This document shows positions 54,111 to 63,712 of a stretch of DNA of 64,000 bases, piece after piece; positions within the stretch are counted from its first letter, which is position 1, and the number at the start of each line of letters is the position of its first letter. Made by a program: the position numbers and the translations under genes. Source of the stretch: Actinomycetota bacterium (lineage in GTDB: Bacteria; Actinomycetota; Actinomycetes; Propionibacteriales; Propionibacteriaceae); NCBI GenBank assembly GCA_020161015.1, contig JAIUOT010000017.1, positions 1-64,000 on the forward strand, read 5' to 3'. The notes under the pieces were generated by a model that had not been told where the DNA came from, did no database searches, and worked only from the letters and a program-made list of their open reading frames with translations.

Positions 54111-54740
54111 ATGGACGTCCTGGTGACTGGCCGGCACTGCCAGATCCCCGATGAGTTCCGGGCGCGGGTCGAGGAGAAGATCGCCTCGATCGAGAAGCTC
54201 AAGGACCGGGTGATCCGCGTTGAGGTGCAGGTGTCTGCCTACGGGTACAAGCGCCAGCCCGACCAGTCCACCCGCGTCGAGATCACGCTGCGCAGCCGGG
54301 GTCCGGTGGTGCGCGCGGAGGCCTCCGCGGACGACAAGACCGTCGCCTTCGACCACGCGCTGGACCGGCTCAAGTCGCAGCTGCGGCGCGCGTCCGACCG
54401 TCGCAAGACCCACCGCGGGCTCCGTGAGAACGTCAGCCTGGCCGACGGCGAGCTCGTGGCCGGGGCGGCCCCGGCCGCGGAGGACGTCCGTCCCGAGATC
54501 CGCAAGATCGCCGGTCTGGAGATCCAGGGTGATGGCCCGCTCGTGGTGCGCGAGAAGTACTTCCCGGCCGTCCCGCTCACCCTTGCCCAGGCCCTGGACG
54601 AGATGGAGCTCGTCGGCCACGACTTCTTCCTCTACGTGGACGCCGAGACCGGCGCGCCGAGCGCTGTCTACCGCCGCAGGGCCTACGACTACGGCGTGAT
54701 CCACCTCAGTGTCGAGGGCGTGGAGGAGGCCTCCGCCTGA
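54111..54740 (+). CDS. hpf: Ribosome hibernation-promoting factor, long form
   Basis: A 209-residue long-type HPF: N-terminal ribosome-binding domain (1-110; MDVLVTGRHCQIPDEFRARVEEKIASIEKL, VEITLRSRGPVVRAEASADDKTVAFDHALDRLKSQLRRASDRRKTH) and C-terminal dimerisation domain (about 150-205; FPAVPLTLAQALDEMELVGHDFFLYVDAETGAPSAVYRRRAYDYGVIHL). It joins ribosomes into inactive 100S dimers. ATG 54111 has a perfect AAGGAGGT. In most actinobacteria secA follows directly; here it is 9 kb downstream. Confidence 0.95.
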   Translation: MDVLVTGRHCQIPDEFRARVEEKIASIEKLKDRVIRVEVQVSAYGYKRQPDQSTRVEITLRSRGPVVRAEASADDKTVAFDHALDRLKSQLRRASDRRKTHRGLRENVSLADGELVAGAAPAAEDVRPEIRKIAGLEIQGDGPLVVREKYFPAVPLTLAQALDEMELVGHDFFLYVDAETGAPSAVYRRRAYDYGVIHLSVEGVEEASA

Positions 54741-54754
54741 CGCCACCCGCTTCT

Positions 54755-54814
54755 CGCCCCCGATCGCAACTCCTGCTGCCGGAATTCCGGTGGCGGGAGT
54801 TGCGATCGGGGGCG
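54755..54814 (+). terminator. 60-nt hairpin terminator between convergent hpf and iron operon
   Basis: Perfect 19-bp arms (54755-54773 and 54796-54814; CGCCCCCGATCGCAACTCC and complement) enclose CCGGAATTCCGG; on the plus-strand RNA, G-U pairs close the middle so almost the entire 60 nt folds into one stem. It lies 14 nt after the hpf stop. No T-tract follows. Confidence 0.75.
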
Positions 54815-54852
54815 TGGGCGTCTTCGGGGGTGAGAAGGGGGACCGGGGCGGC

Positions 54853-55698
54853 TCAGCCGCGGGACGGGTGGCCGGCGCGCCAGTAGCCCATGAAGGCGGC
54901 GTTGCGTCCGTCGTAGCCGGCGGCGGCGAGCCGCTTGCGCAGGCGGTTCACCCAGCCGACCTCGCCGGCCACCCAGGCGTAGCGGTCGTGGTCGTTCCCG
55001 GAGGCCTCCTGCCACAGGTCGGGGTCCGGCTCGCCGGGGGAGGCCGGACTGCCCGGCCCGCCGAACAGGACGCGGTCCGCCGCGGTACCCACCGGCGCTC
55101 CCGGCGAGCGCACCGCCCAGTCGACGCGGACGCGCGCGGGGGAGGGCAGGGGGAGCCGGTCGTCGTCGTGGGGCACCTCCAGGACGACCCGGCAGGCCTG
55201 GCCGGCGTCGAGCGTCGCCACGATGTTGCGGATCGCCGGCAGGGCGGTCTCGTCGCCGACACACAGGACGTGCCGGGCCCCGCCCGGCCGCCAGGCGAGG
55301 CCACCGGCTGCCGCGCCGCCCCGGCCGGGGGCGACGAGCAGGAGCCGGTCGCCGGGACGGGCGCCCAGCGCAAAACGGCTCAGCGGTCCCGCCTCGCCGT
55401 GCACGGCGACGTCGATGTCGACCTCGCACTGATCGGGACGGTGCGCGGCGATCGTGTAGGTGCGCATCGGTGGACGGACGCCCTCGGGCAGCGCGCACCA
55501 CGTGGCGTACCAGCCGTCACCGGGCTCCGTGGTGAGGGCCTCCATGAGGTCCGCCCCGGCGAGGATCAGCTTCACCCGCTGGTCGACCCCCGCCCACTCG
55601 AGCTCGGAGAGCCCGGCGCCGGCCAGCCTCAGGCGCCGGAAGCTCGCCGACACCGTGGTGGCCGCCACGACGGTCACGGCGAAGGGGCGGTAGCTCAT
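54853..55698 (-). CDS. Siderophore-interacting protein (FAD-dependent ferric-siderophore reductase)
   Basis: A 281-residue SIP-family protein: FAD-binding beta-barrel with RVKLILAG, VRPPMRTYTIAAHRPDQCEVDIDVAVHGEAGPLSRFAL (the R-x-Y-T/S FAD motif), then an NAD(P)H-binding domain with VLCVGDETALPAIRNIVATL and YAWVAGEVGWVNRLRKRL, and the family's C-terminal NAAFMGYWRAGH. It reduces iron in imported ferric siderophores so that it can be released. ATG 55698 overlaps the stop of the permease frame by four bases (ATGA); it is the last gene of the iron operon. Confidence 0.93.
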   Translation of the reverse strand: MSYRPFAVTVVAATTVSASFRRLRLAGAGLSELEWAGVDQRVKLILAGADLMEALTTEPGDGWYATWCALPEGVRPPMRTYTIAAHRPDQCEVDIDVAVHGEAGPLSRFALGARPGDRLLLVAPGRGGAAAGGLAWRPGGARHVLCVGDETALPAIRNIVATLDAGQACRVVLEVPHDDDRLPLPSPARVRVDWAVRSPGAPVGTAADRVLFGGPGSPASPGEPDPDLWQEASGNDHDRYAWVAGEVGWVNRLRKRLAAAGYDGRNAAFMGYWRAGHPSRG

Positions 55699-57750
55699 CG
55701 CGTCCGCACCCGGGCGAGCAGGCCGAGGAAGTACGGTGCGCCCACCAGCGAGGTCACCAGCCCCGCGGGCAGCTGGGCGGGCGCGATCACCGTGCGTCCC
55801 ACAGTGTCGGCGGCCACCACCAGCAGGCCACCCAGCAGCGCGCTCAGGGGGAGCAGCCACCGGTGGCGGCGGCCGACCAGCAGCCGCGCGGCGTGCGGTG
55901 CGACCAGCCCGACGAAGGCCAGGACGCCGATGCTCGCCGTGGCGGCGCCGGTGAGGAGCACGGCCAGGCCGAGCGCGACCATGCGCGAGCGCGCCGGGTC
56001 GAGGCCGAGCAGCCGGGGCGTCGCGTCGTCCACCTGGAGCACGTCGAGGTCGGCGGACGTCCCGCGCAGGACCAGCAGCGACGCCACGAGCACGACGGCG
56101 AGCGGCACGAGCTGGGCGGCGCCGGTCCCGTAGGTGGACCCGCCCAGCCAGGTGATCGCCTTCGCCTGGTTCCACGGGTCGGTCCGGACGAGGATCGCGG
56201 AGGTGACCGCGCTGGCGGCCGCGGCCAGCCCGATGCCCACCAGCACCACGCGCGTCTCGTGGAGGCCGCCGCGCAGGCTGAGCGCGAACAGGGCTGCCGC
56301 CGCGGCGAAGGCGCCGGCCGCGGCCCCGCCCGTCACGACCGGCCAGGCGGCCCCGGGCAGGGCGACGAGAGCCAGCACGGCCCCCAGCCCCGCGCCGGAG
56401 GACACGCCGAGGATGCCGGGGTCCGCGAGCGGGTTGCGCGTGACCGCCTGCACCAGCGCGCCCGCCACCGCCAGCGCGGCCCCGGCGAGCAGCGCGCTGG
56501 CCACGCGGGGGGCGCGCGCGTCCAGGATGAGGGTGATCCGCTTCGAGGCGGTGTCGGACAGCCAGTGCGCGACGTCGCCCAACAGGAGCGGCGAGTCGCC
56601 GAGCAGCAGCGCCCCAGCCACGCCGGCCACGACCGCGACGCCGGCGGCGGCCAGCAACGCCGCGGGGTGGCGCCGCGTCCAGCCGGCTCCGAGCCGGAGG
56701 ACCTCCTGCGGGGCGGGGCCGCCGAGGCCGAGGCGGTGGGCGGCGACGGCGAGGAAGACGCCACCGAAGACGGTGGTGACCACGCCCGTGGGCACCTCGA
56801 CGCCCTCCAGCGGTCCGAACGCCAGCCGCAGGCCGACGTCGGCGGACAGCACGACCAGGATGCCGACCAGCGCGCTGACCGGGATGCGCCAGGCGTGCCG
56901 GGCCAGCGGCGGGACCCGTCGCGCGGCGAGCGCGACGAGCGCTGGGGCGCAGAGGCCGACGAAGCCGATGGGGCCGGCGATCGTCACCGCAGCCGCGGTC
57001 AGCAGGACGGCCGCGCCCGCCAGCGCCAGCCGGTTCGTCCCCACCCGGACGCCGAGCCCGCGGGCCACGTCCTCGCCGAGGGCGAGCAGATCGAGGTTGC
57101 GCGAGAGAAACAGGGCGACGGCCAGTCCCGCGGCGATCACCGGCAGCACCTGGAGCACGCCGTCCAGCCCCCGCTGGTTCAGCGAGCCCGCCCCCCAGGC
57201 GAACAGTCCGCGGGTCTCCTGCGTGTTGAGGATCATCAGCGAGGAGGTCAGGCTCGACAGCGCGAGCGCCAGCACCGTGCCGGCGAGCACGAGGCGCAGC
57301 GGTGATCCCGCGCCGCGGGTGAGGCCGAGCAGGAGGGCTGCGGCGAGGACTCCACCGAGGAAGGCGACGGCCACCCCGCCGGGGAGCGGCAGCGCCACCG
57401 GCAGGAGCGCGACGAGCACCAGGGCCAGGTGGGCGCCGGCCTCGACGGCGAGCGTGTCGGGGGGAGGCGAGCGGGTTGCGCGCCATCCCCTGGAGGATCG
57501 AGCCGGCCGCCCCGAGCGCCGCACCGACCGCGAGCGCTGCCGCGAGCCGGGGCCACCGGGAGTCGATGACGACGAGCGCGTCCGCGTCGGTGCCCCGGCC
57601 CAGGAGAAGGCCCAGCAGGTCGCCGGCGTCGACGGCTGCCGTCCCCTGGGTGAGGTGGACGGCGGCCAGCCCGGCCAGCACGAGCGACAGCGCGGCCACC
57701 AGGGCGACGGCAGCGGGGACGCCCCGTCCACGCCCGCCGGTGGCGGTCAC
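55695..57750 (-). pseudogene. Fused FecCD-type iron-siderophore permease, frameshifted
   Basis: Two consecutive FecCD permease domains (about 685 codons, FhuB-like) are encoded in two frames. From GTG 57750 the first frame reads a membrane start and SILQGMARNPLAS, then leaves the family sequence; the other frame picks up at DTLAVEAGAHLALVLVALL and runs to 55695 through the second domain (GALVQAVTRNPLADPGILGVSSGAG). The break is at a run of six G on the plus strand (57459-57464): five G would restore one continuous frame. The total length, 685 codons plus one base, agrees with a single insertion. It may be a real mutation, a phase-variable tract, or a read error. Confidence 0.88.
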
Positions 57751-58739
57751 GAGGTGACGGCGGTCACCACGTCGGTGATCCACTGCTTCGCCGAGGCCGG
57801 GCCGCCGTAGATCCAGATGCCGACGCCCATGCGGTGCACCCGGTCGGCCTCGACGAACGGCAGCGAGCGCCACAGCTTATTGCCGGCCAGGTCGGCGAGC
57901 GGGTCCTCGGTGTCGGAGTTGCCCCAGTAGCCGAACTCGGTGTCGGCCGGCAGCCGGGTGAGTCCCTCCAGGTCGAGGGTCGACAGTCCCCACGCCTCGT
58001 CCCCCGCCTCGCTCCACGCGGGCTGGAGGCCGAGCCGGGAGGCGAGCGCGATCGCTGAAGACCCGGGCCCGTGCATGCGGAGCGAGAAAGAGTTGCCCTC
58101 GGCGTAGATGTAGGACAGGGAGAAGGGCGTGCCCGCACGCCCGGCCTCGCTGATCGCGGCGGTACCGGCGGCGATCGCCGCGTCCAGGTCGGCCAGCACG
58201 GCCGCCGCCTCGGCCTCCTTGCCCAGCAGCGTGGCGGTCGTGGTGAAGTTCTCCCTCATCAGCTCGAGCGGGCGGGAGGCGTCCGCGCCGGTGAGCAGGA
58301 CGACCGGCGCGATCTTCTCCATCTGTGCCATCGCGGACTCCGGCACCGAGCCCACGATCCCGATGATGAGGTCCGGCTCGGCCTCGGCCACCGACTCCAG
58401 GCTCGGCTCGGTGCGCGTCCCGACGTCCACGGGGGTCCCGGTGATCGGGGACGCGGTGACCCAGGAGCCGTAGCCCTTCACGTCGGCCACGCCGACCGGC
58501 TGCACGCCGAGGGTGATCACGTCCTCGGTGGTGTTCCACTCCAGCGACACCACGCGGGTGGCCGGGGCGTCGAGGGTGACCTGCGCGCCGCGCCCGTCCG
58601 TGACCGTGATCGGCCCGGACGATGATGCCGTCGGGCCCGCGGCAGCGGTGTCGACGGCCCGGGGGGCGTCGGTGGTACCGCAGCCGGCGAGGGCGAGGAG
58701 CGGGACGGTGAGGACGGTGGTCAGGAGGCGGCGGCGCAT
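57747..58739 (-). CDS. Iron-siderophore ABC transporter substrate-binding lipoprotein
   Basis: A 330-residue lipoprotein: lipobox LLALAGCGTT (Cys about 20), then a FecB/FhuD-type binding fold with ITVTDGRGAQVTLDAPATRVVSLEWNTTEDVITLGVQPVGVADVKGY, ESVAEAEPDLIIGI and SLPFVEADRVHRMGVGIWIYGGPASAKQWI. It captures ferric siderophore outside the cell. It overlaps the ATPase gene by 19 nt and the permease start by four bases (GTGA), so all are one transcript. Confidence 0.92.
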   Translation of the reverse strand: MRRRLLTTVLTVPLLALAGCGTTDAPRAVDTAAAGPTASSSGPITVTDGRGAQVTLDAPATRVVSLEWNTTEDVITLGVQPVGVADVKGYGSWVTASPITGTPVDVGTRTEPSLESVAEAEPDLIIGIVGSVPESAMAQMEKIAPVVLLTGADASRPLELMRENFTTTATLLGKEAEAAAVLADLDAAIAAGTAAISEAGRAGTPFSLSYIYAEGNSFSLRMHGPGSSAIALASRLGLQPAWSEAGDEAWGLSTLDLEGLTRLPADTEFGYWGNSDTEDPLADLAGNKLWRSLPFVEADRVHRMGVGIWIYGGPASAKQWITDVVTAVTS

Positions 58740-59572
58740 TCGTTGGCTTCCTTGTCGGTGGTGTGACGTTCCCGGCGGCGCCGGGGACGGGGGAGGACGG
58801 TGGGCACGGCGGTCGTGGGGTCGACGATCACGTCGACGCCGATCTCGTACACCTCGCTGAGCAGGGCGGCGTCGAACACCTCGGCGGGCGTCCCCTCCGC
58901 GACGACCCGGCCCTCACGGAGCAGGACCACCCGGTCGGCGATCGCCGCCGCCTGGTTCAGGTCGTGCAGGACCACGCCGACGGTGACGCCGTGCACCTCA
59001 GCGAGGTCGCGGAGGAGGTCGAGGAGCTCGACCTGGTGGCGCAGGTCGAGGTAGGTGGTCGGCTCGTCGAGCAGCAGGACGGCGGTGTCCTGGGCCAGGC
59101 AGGAGGCGAGCCACGCCCGCTGGAGCTGCCCGCCGGACAGCGCGCCCACGTCCTGCGCGGCGAGGTGGGTGAGGCCGGTGAGCTCCAGGGCACGGTCCAC
59201 GGCGGCAGCCCCGGCGGGGTCCGCGCGGCGCCAGCGTCCACGGTGCGGGTGCCGGCCGAGCTCCGCCACCTCGCGCACGGTCAGGCCGGACATTGCCGGC
59301 CGGCCCTGGGTGAGGACGGCCAGCCGCCGGGCGAGCTGGCGGGGGGAGAGAGCGCGCAGCGGCGCGTCCCCCACCTCGACCTCGCCGGTCCGGAGCGGGA
59401 GGAGTCTCGACAGCCCGCGCAGCAGGGTCGACTTGCCACTGCCGTTCGGCCCGATGAGCACGGTCACGCGCCCGGCGGGCAGGCGGACGCCCACCCCGGC
59501 GAGCACCGGGTCGCCGCCGTAGCCGAGGGTGAGGTCCCTGCCACTGAGGCCTGCGGGAGCGGGGATCGTCAT
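58721..59572 (-). CDS. Iron-siderophore ABC transporter ATP-binding protein
   Basis: A 283-residue FecE/FhuC-type ATPase: Walker A LIGPNGSGKST, Q-loop LTQGRPAMSGLTVREVAELGRHPHRGRW, signature ALSGGQLQRAWLASCLAQ, Walker B AVLLLDEPTTYLD, H-loop VVLHDLNQAAAIAD. It powers the permease downstream. First gene of the operon; its ATG 59572 lies six bases from a -10 element within a DtxR/IdeR-like box, so the mRNA is probably leaderless. Confidence 0.94.
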   Translation of the reverse strand: MTIPAPAGLSGRDLTLGYGGDPVLAGVGVRLPAGRVTVLIGPNGSGKSTLLRGLSRLLPLRTGEVEVGDAPLRALSPRQLARRLAVLTQGRPAMSGLTVREVAELGRHPHRGRWRRADPAGAAAVDRALELTGLTHLAAQDVGALSGGQLQRAWLASCLAQDTAVLLLDEPTTYLDLRHQVELLDLLRDLAEVHGVTVGVVLHDLNQAAAIADRVVLLREGRVVAEGTPAEVFDAALLSEVYEIGVDVIVDPTTAVPTVLPRPRRRRERHTTDKEANECAAAS

Positions 59573-59573
59573 G

Positions 59574-59609
59574 AGGTAAGGCTAACCTTACTCAAATAGG
59601 AAAGGTCAA
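59574..59609 (-). promoter_or_regulatory. DtxR/IdeR-like iron box over the promoter of the iron operon
   Basis: AGGTAAGGCTAACCTTACT (59574-59592) is nearly palindromic and close to the DtxR/IdeR consensus TTAGGTTAGSCTAACCTAA. On the minus strand a -10 TAGCCT (59584-59579) sits inside it, six bases before the ATG at 59572, and TTGACC (59609-59604) is a plausible -35 at 19 bp. Iron-loaded repressor would block the promoter directly. Confidence 0.8.
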
Positions 59610-59686
59610 GCTTTCTCAAATGGCGGGCGCCGCGGTGGAGGGGGCCGGGGACGGCTGTCGGTGGGTGCCGCTACGCTGCCCGGGAC

Positions 59687-60883
59687 ATGACCGCACACCT
59701 CACCCAGGCGCAGGCCCGCCGCGTGGCCCTGGCCGCACAGGGCTTCGGCCGACGAGCTTCGGCAGCACCCACCATGCGGCAGCTGCAACGCGTGCTGGAC
59801 CGGACCGCGCAGTTCCAGATCGACTCCGTGAACGTGTGCGTTCGGGCCCACTACGTGCCGCTGTTCGCCCGCCTGGGCCCGTACGACCGGGGCCTGCTCG
59901 ATCGCGCGGGCAATGCCGCGCCGCGCCGGGTCTTCGAGTTCTGGGGGCACGCGGCCTCGCTGATCGACGTGGACCTCCAGCCCGCGCTGCGCTTCCGCAT
60001 GGCCGAGCACGCGCACCGTCCCTGGCAGGCGATGGACCGCATCCGGCGCGAACAGCCCGGCCTCCTCGACAAGGTGATGGCCCAGGTGGCGGAGCGGGGG
60101 CCGCTCACCGCGCGCGAGGTGGAGCACGAGCAGGAGCGCACCCCCGGCGGGTGGTGGAACTGGTCGGACGTGAAGTCCGCACTGGAGTGGCTGTTCTACA
60201 TCGGCGAGCTCACCAGCGCCGGCCGCAACACCCAGTTCGAGCGGCGCTACGACCTGCCCTCGCGCGTGCTGCCGGCGAGGATCATCGCCGCGCCGACCCC
60301 GACCGAGGAGGAGGCACGGCTCCTGCTCGCCCGGCGGGCCGCGGCGGCGCTCGGCGTGTTCACCCCGGCCTGGCTGGCCGAGTACTTCTACACCGACCGT
60401 GCGCGCACCACCGCCGCTCTCGACCGGCTCGTGGCCTCCGGAGAGGTCGAGCCCGTGGTCGTGAAGGGCTGGAAGGACCCGGCCTACCTCTGGAGCGACG
60501 CGGCCCGTCCGCGCCGGATCGAGGGTGACGCCCTGGTGGCCCCGTTCGACAGCCTCGTCTTCGACCGGGCGCGGTTGCTCCAGGTGTTCGGGACGCACTA
60601 CCGGATCGGGCTCTACACCCCCAGGGCCGAGCGGGTGCACGGCTACTACGTGTACCTCTTCCTCTCCGGCGACCGCATCGCCGCCCGGGTCGACCTGAAG
60701 GCCGACCGCCGGGCGTCCGCGCTGCTCGTCCAGTCGTCGTGGCTGGAGGAGGATGCGCCCGAGGCCGAGACGGCCGCCCGTCTGGCCGCCGAGCTGGGGA
60801 GGATGGCGGAGTGGCTGCAGCTGGCCGACGTCGTGGTGAGCGACCACGGCACCCTGGCGGCGTCGCTGCGCTCCGTCGTCTGA
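59687..60883 (+). CDS. AlkZ/YcaQ-like DNA glycosylase (HTH_42 family)
   Basis: A 398-residue protein of three winged-helix domains, the fold of AlkZ/YcaQ glycosylases that unhook DNA crosslinks or remove bulky alkyl bases. The catalytic Q-x-D motif is present as Q44-I-D46 in AQFQIDSVNVCVRAHYVPLFARLGPYDRG. Other family marks: VFEFWGHAASLIDVDLQPALRFRM, APFDSLVFDRARLLQVFGTHYRIGLYTP, GYYVYLFLSGDRIAARVDLKADR. A QxD rather than QxQ motif is the crosslink-repair (YcaQ/AlkX) type. TACGCT at 59672-59677 may be the -10. It lies divergently from the iron operon. Confidence 0.88.
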   Translation: MTAHLTQAQARRVALAAQGFGRRASAAPTMRQLQRVLDRTAQFQIDSVNVCVRAHYVPLFARLGPYDRGLLDRAGNAAPRRVFEFWGHAASLIDVDLQPALRFRMAEHAHRPWQAMDRIRREQPGLLDKVMAQVAERGPLTAREVEHEQERTPGGWWNWSDVKSALEWLFYIGELTSAGRNTQFERRYDLPSRVLPARIIAAPTPTEEEARLLLARRAAAALGVFTPAWLAEYFYTDRARTTAALDRLVASGEVEPVVVKGWKDPAYLWSDAARPRRIEGDALVAPFDSLVFDRARLLQVFGTHYRIGLYTPRAERVHGYYVYLFLSGDRIAARVDLKADRRASALLVQSSWLEEDAPEAETAARLAAELGRMAEWLQLADVVVSDHGTLAASLRSVV

Positions 60884-61042
60884 GACGGGCCGCCCGCATC
60901 GTGAACAAAGTGTGACGTGATACCCCTGCCCGGCCCGCTCGCGGGGCGGGTACTGTAACGCCACCTTCACATGGGGTGGCTAGCGTTCAACTGCTCCGCA
61001 CCCCCAGGGGGAAGACCGCATTCGAGAAAGAAGTCCCGCGTC

Positions 61043-61867
61043 ATGCTCGTCAAGAAGACACTGACCCTGGCGGCATCTGTGGCCGCCCTCGCCCTCGCCC
61101 TCACGGGCTGCGCCGGCGCAGCCCCGACCGCGTCGGCCCCCGCCAGCAACGCCTCCTCGGCGCCCGCCGTCGACCTGAAGCTCGTCGAGGCCGGCACCCT
61201 GACCGTCTGTGCGGACGTCCCGTACCCGCCGTTCGAGATCGAGGACGCCAGCACCGCGACCGGCTACAGCGGCTTCGACGTGGACGTCATGGACGCCCTC
61301 GCCAAGAAGCTCGGCCTCACCCTCAAGGTGATGGACGTCGAGTTCGACGCCCTGCAGTCGGGCACCGTCCTCGTGGCCAACCAGTGCGACATCGGCGCCT
61401 CGGCCATGACCATCACCGAGGAGCGGAAGAAGAACATCGACTTCTCCGATCCCTACTACGACTCGCTGCAGTCGCTGCTCGTGAAGACCGACTCCGGCAT
61501 CACCAACCTGGCCGGGCTGTCGGGCAAGAAGATCGGCGTGCAGAAGGGCACCACCGGCAAGACCTACGCCGAGGAGAACGCCCCGAAGGACGCGCAGCTG
61601 ATCGAGTTCCCGTCCGACGGCGAGCTCTGGCCCGCGATCCAGGCCGGCCAGATCGACGCGATCCTCCAGGACCAGCCGGTCAACCACACCCACGAGGTCG
61701 CCGACGCCGCCTACAAGATCGTGGAGACCTACTCCACCGACGAGCAGTACGGCTTCGCCTTCGCGAAGGACAAGAAGCCCGAACTGCTGAAGGCCGTGAA
61801 CGACCAGCTGAAGGCCATGCGCGCCGACGGCAGCTACGACACCATCTACAAGAAGTACTTCGGCTGA
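61043..61867 (+). CDS. Amino-acid ABC transporter substrate-binding lipoprotein
   Basis: A 274-residue type II binding protein: lipobox LALTGCAGA (Cys about 21), Ser/Ala linker, then [84 protein letters not shown] and [11 protein letters not shown], the pattern of polar amino-acid binding proteins (HisJ/GlnH type). The ligand is not certain. ATG 61043 gives a compact signal peptide; an upstream frame from 60971 is non-conserved. A TACTGT -10-like element is at 60951-60956. First gene of a three-gene transporter operon. Confidence 0.9.
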   Translation: MLVKKTLTLAASVAALALALTGCAGAAPTASAPASNASSAPAVDLKLVEAGTLTVCADVPYPPFEIEDASTATGYSGFDVDVMDALAKKLGLTLKVMDVEFDALQSGTVLVANQCDIGASAMTITEERKKNIDFSDPYYDSLQSLLVKTDSGITNLAGLSGKKIGVQKGTTGKTYAEENAPKDAQLIEFPSDGELWPAIQAGQIDAILQDQPVNHTHEVADAAYKIVETYSTDEQYGFAFAKDKKPELLKAVNDQLKAMRADGSYDTIYKKYFG

Positions 61868-61956
61868 CCCCTGCCGGTGGGGGTCGGGCTCCGGCCCGGC
61901 CCCACCGGCGTCCGGTCGAACCCGCGGGTCCGGCCCCCGTCCCAGACTAGGGAGAG

Positions 61957-62760
61957 ATGGTGGCTCTGCTCTCATCACTGAAGCCGACGGCGAGGCAGCG
62001 CGTCGGTCGCCTGTCCTCGTACCTCGTCGGCATCATTTTCATCGTCCTCGTGATCGTCGTGGCCGACTGGCCGACGATCGCCAAGCAGTTCGCGAACCCC
62101 GAGGTCGCGGCGAAGATGTGGCCCGGCATCGTCACCATCGCCCTGCGCAACACACTGCTCTACACCATCGCGAGCTTCATCCTCGGCTCGCTGCTGGGCA
62201 TCCTGCTCGCGGTGCTCAAGGTGGCCGGCGGCCCGCTGGGCTGGTTCGCGATCGGGTTCATCGAGCTCTTCCGGGGCATCCCGGCCCTGCTCACGATCTT
62301 CGCCTTCGCGTTCGTCGTGCCGATCGCGTTCAACGTCCAGGTGCCCGGCGGGGCTGTGGGGGCCGGCATCCTCGGCCTCACCGTCGTCACCGGGGCGTAC
62401 ACCGCCGAGATCATCCGCTCCGGGATCGAGGCGGTGTCACCCGGCCAGCGCGAGGCGGCGCGGTCGCTCGGCATGACCTCGGGCCAGACGATGTTCTGGA
62501 TCATCCTGCCCCAGGGCCTGCGGATCGTGATCCCGCCCATGACCAACGAGTTCGTCATGCTGCTCAAGGACAGCTCGCTGCTGTTCATCGCGGGCGCGAC
62601 CGTGCAGTCCAAGGAGCTCACGACGTTCGCGCGCGACTCGCTGAGCCAGACCGCGAACGCGACGCCCCTGATGATGGCCGCCCTGCTGTACCTCCTGGTG
62701 ACCCTGCCGCTGACGTGGCTGGTGGGCAGGCTGGAGAAGCGATTGGACCCCAAGCGATGA
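61957..62760 (+). CDS. Amino-acid ABC transporter permease
   Basis: A 267-residue HisM/GlnP-type permease with about five membrane segments; the EAA loop is [51 protein letters not shown]. Characteristic [25 protein letters not shown] and [12 protein letters not shown] are present. ATG 61957 has AGGGAGAG upstream. The stop overlaps the ATPase ATG by four bases. Confidence 0.93.
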   Translation: MVALLSSLKPTARQRVGRLSSYLVGIIFIVLVIVVADWPTIAKQFANPEVAAKMWPGIVTIALRNTLLYTIASFILGSLLGILLAVLKVAGGPLGWFAIGFIELFRGIPALLTIFAFAFVVPIAFNVQVPGGAVGAGILGLTVVTGAYTAEIIRSGIEAVSPGQREAARSLGMTSGQTMFWIILPQGLRIVIPPMTNEFVMLLKDSSLLFIAGATVQSKELTTFARDSLSQTANATPLMMAALLYLLVTLPLTWLVGRLEKRLDPKR

Positions 62761-63566
62761 GCACCCTGACCCCGGACCTGGAGTCCAGCGCGCCCCCGGT
62801 CGTGATCACCGGCCTGCACAAGAGCTTCGGCGACAACGAGGTGCTCAAGGGCATCGACCTCACCGTCGAACAGGGCGAGGTGGTCTGCGTGATCGGGCCG
62901 TCCGGCTCCGGCAAGTCGACGCTTCTGCGCTGCGTGAACCTGCTCGAGAAGCCGACGGCGGGCTCCGTCCGGCTCCTCGGCGCGGAGATGACGGACCCGG
63001 ACGTCGAGCTGAACCAGGTCCGCACGCACGTGGGCATGGTGTTCCAGTCGTTCAACCTCTTCCCCAACATGACCGCCCTCGGCAACTGCATGATCGCCCA
63101 GCGCCAGGTGCTGAAGCGCTCGAAGGCGGAGGCGCTGGAGATCGCGACGAGGAACCTCGAGCTGGTCGGGCTGTCGGACCGGATGGACTACAACCCGGCC
63201 AAGCTGTCCGGCGGCCAGCAGCAGCGGGTGGCGATCGCCCGGGCGCTGTCGATGGACCCGAAGGTGATGCTCTTCGACGAGCCGACCGCCGCGCTCGACC
63301 CCGAGCTGGTCGGCGACGTGCTCGCCGTCATGCGCGACCTCGCCGAGGCGGGCATGACCATGATGGTGGTCACCCACGAGATGTCCTTCGCCCGCGACGT
63401 GTCGGACCGCACGATCTTCATGGACGGCGGCGTGATCGTCGAGGAGGGACCCTCGATCGACCTGATCAGCGCACCGCAGGAGAAGCGGACGCAGGTCTTC
63501 CTCAAGCGGGTGCTCGACCCGACCCACATCGAGGATTCCGAGCTGGGGGAGACCGAGCCCGACTGA
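62757..63566 (+). CDS. Amino-acid ABC transporter ATP-binding protein
   Basis: A 269-residue GlnQ/HisP-type ATPase: Walker [12 protein letters not shown]-loop [12 protein letters not shown], signature [17 protein letters not shown], Walker [16 protein letters not shown]-loop [13 protein letters not shown]. Last gene of the transporter operon; the protein ends in an acidic tail. A GC-rich hairpin downstream (63609-63643) may end the transcript. Confidence 0.95.
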   Translation: MSTLTPDLESSAPPVVITGLHKSFGDNEVLKGIDLTVEQGEVVCVIGPSGSGKSTLLRCVNLLEKPTAGSVRLLGAEMTDPDVELNQVRTHVGMVFQSFNLFPNMTALGNCMIAQRQVLKRSKAEALEIATRNLELVGLSDRMDYNPAKLSGGQQQRVAIARALSMDPKVMLFDEPTAALDPELVGDVLAVMRDLAEAGMTMMVVTHEMSFARDVSDRTIFMDGGVIVEEGPSIDLISAPQEKRTQVFLKRVLDPTHIEDSELGETEPD

Positions 63567-63608
63567 CCGCCCGCCACGGGCCGCCGCGCGACCCCTGTCG
63601 ACCACCGG

Positions 63609-63643
63609 GCCTGCCCCTGCCGCTCCACGGCGCGGGGGCAGGC
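63609..63643 (+). terminator. GC-rich hairpin after the amino-acid transporter operon
   Basis: GCCTGCCCC (63609-63617) and GGGGCAGGC (63635-63643) form a 9-bp stem around a 17-nt loop that pairs further (CCG/CGG). There is no T-tract. It ends six bases before a TAGTAT -10-like element of secA. Confidence 0.5.
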
Positions 63644-63648
63644 TCGTC

Positions 63649-63654
63649 TAGTAT
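63649..63654 (+). promoter_or_regulatory. -10 element TAGTAT of the secA promoter
   Basis: TAGTAT lies about 59 bp upstream of the secA GTG, following the terminator-like hairpin. It is the same hexamer as upstream of mtrA. Confidence 0.5.
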
Positions 63655-63712
63655 GGGGAGGCCGCCGCGCTGATCGGCGCGGACGCTGCGCCGCGATCAG
63701 GAAGCGAACACC

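Noticed and set aside
54853-57873. 1006-codon frame joining the start of the permease to the siderophore-interacting protein
   Set aside because: It follows permease sequence only for the first third, becomes an Arg/Gly-rich shadow in the middle and then reaches the SIP gene, which has its own start. Best explained by the one-base insertion, not by a fusion protein.
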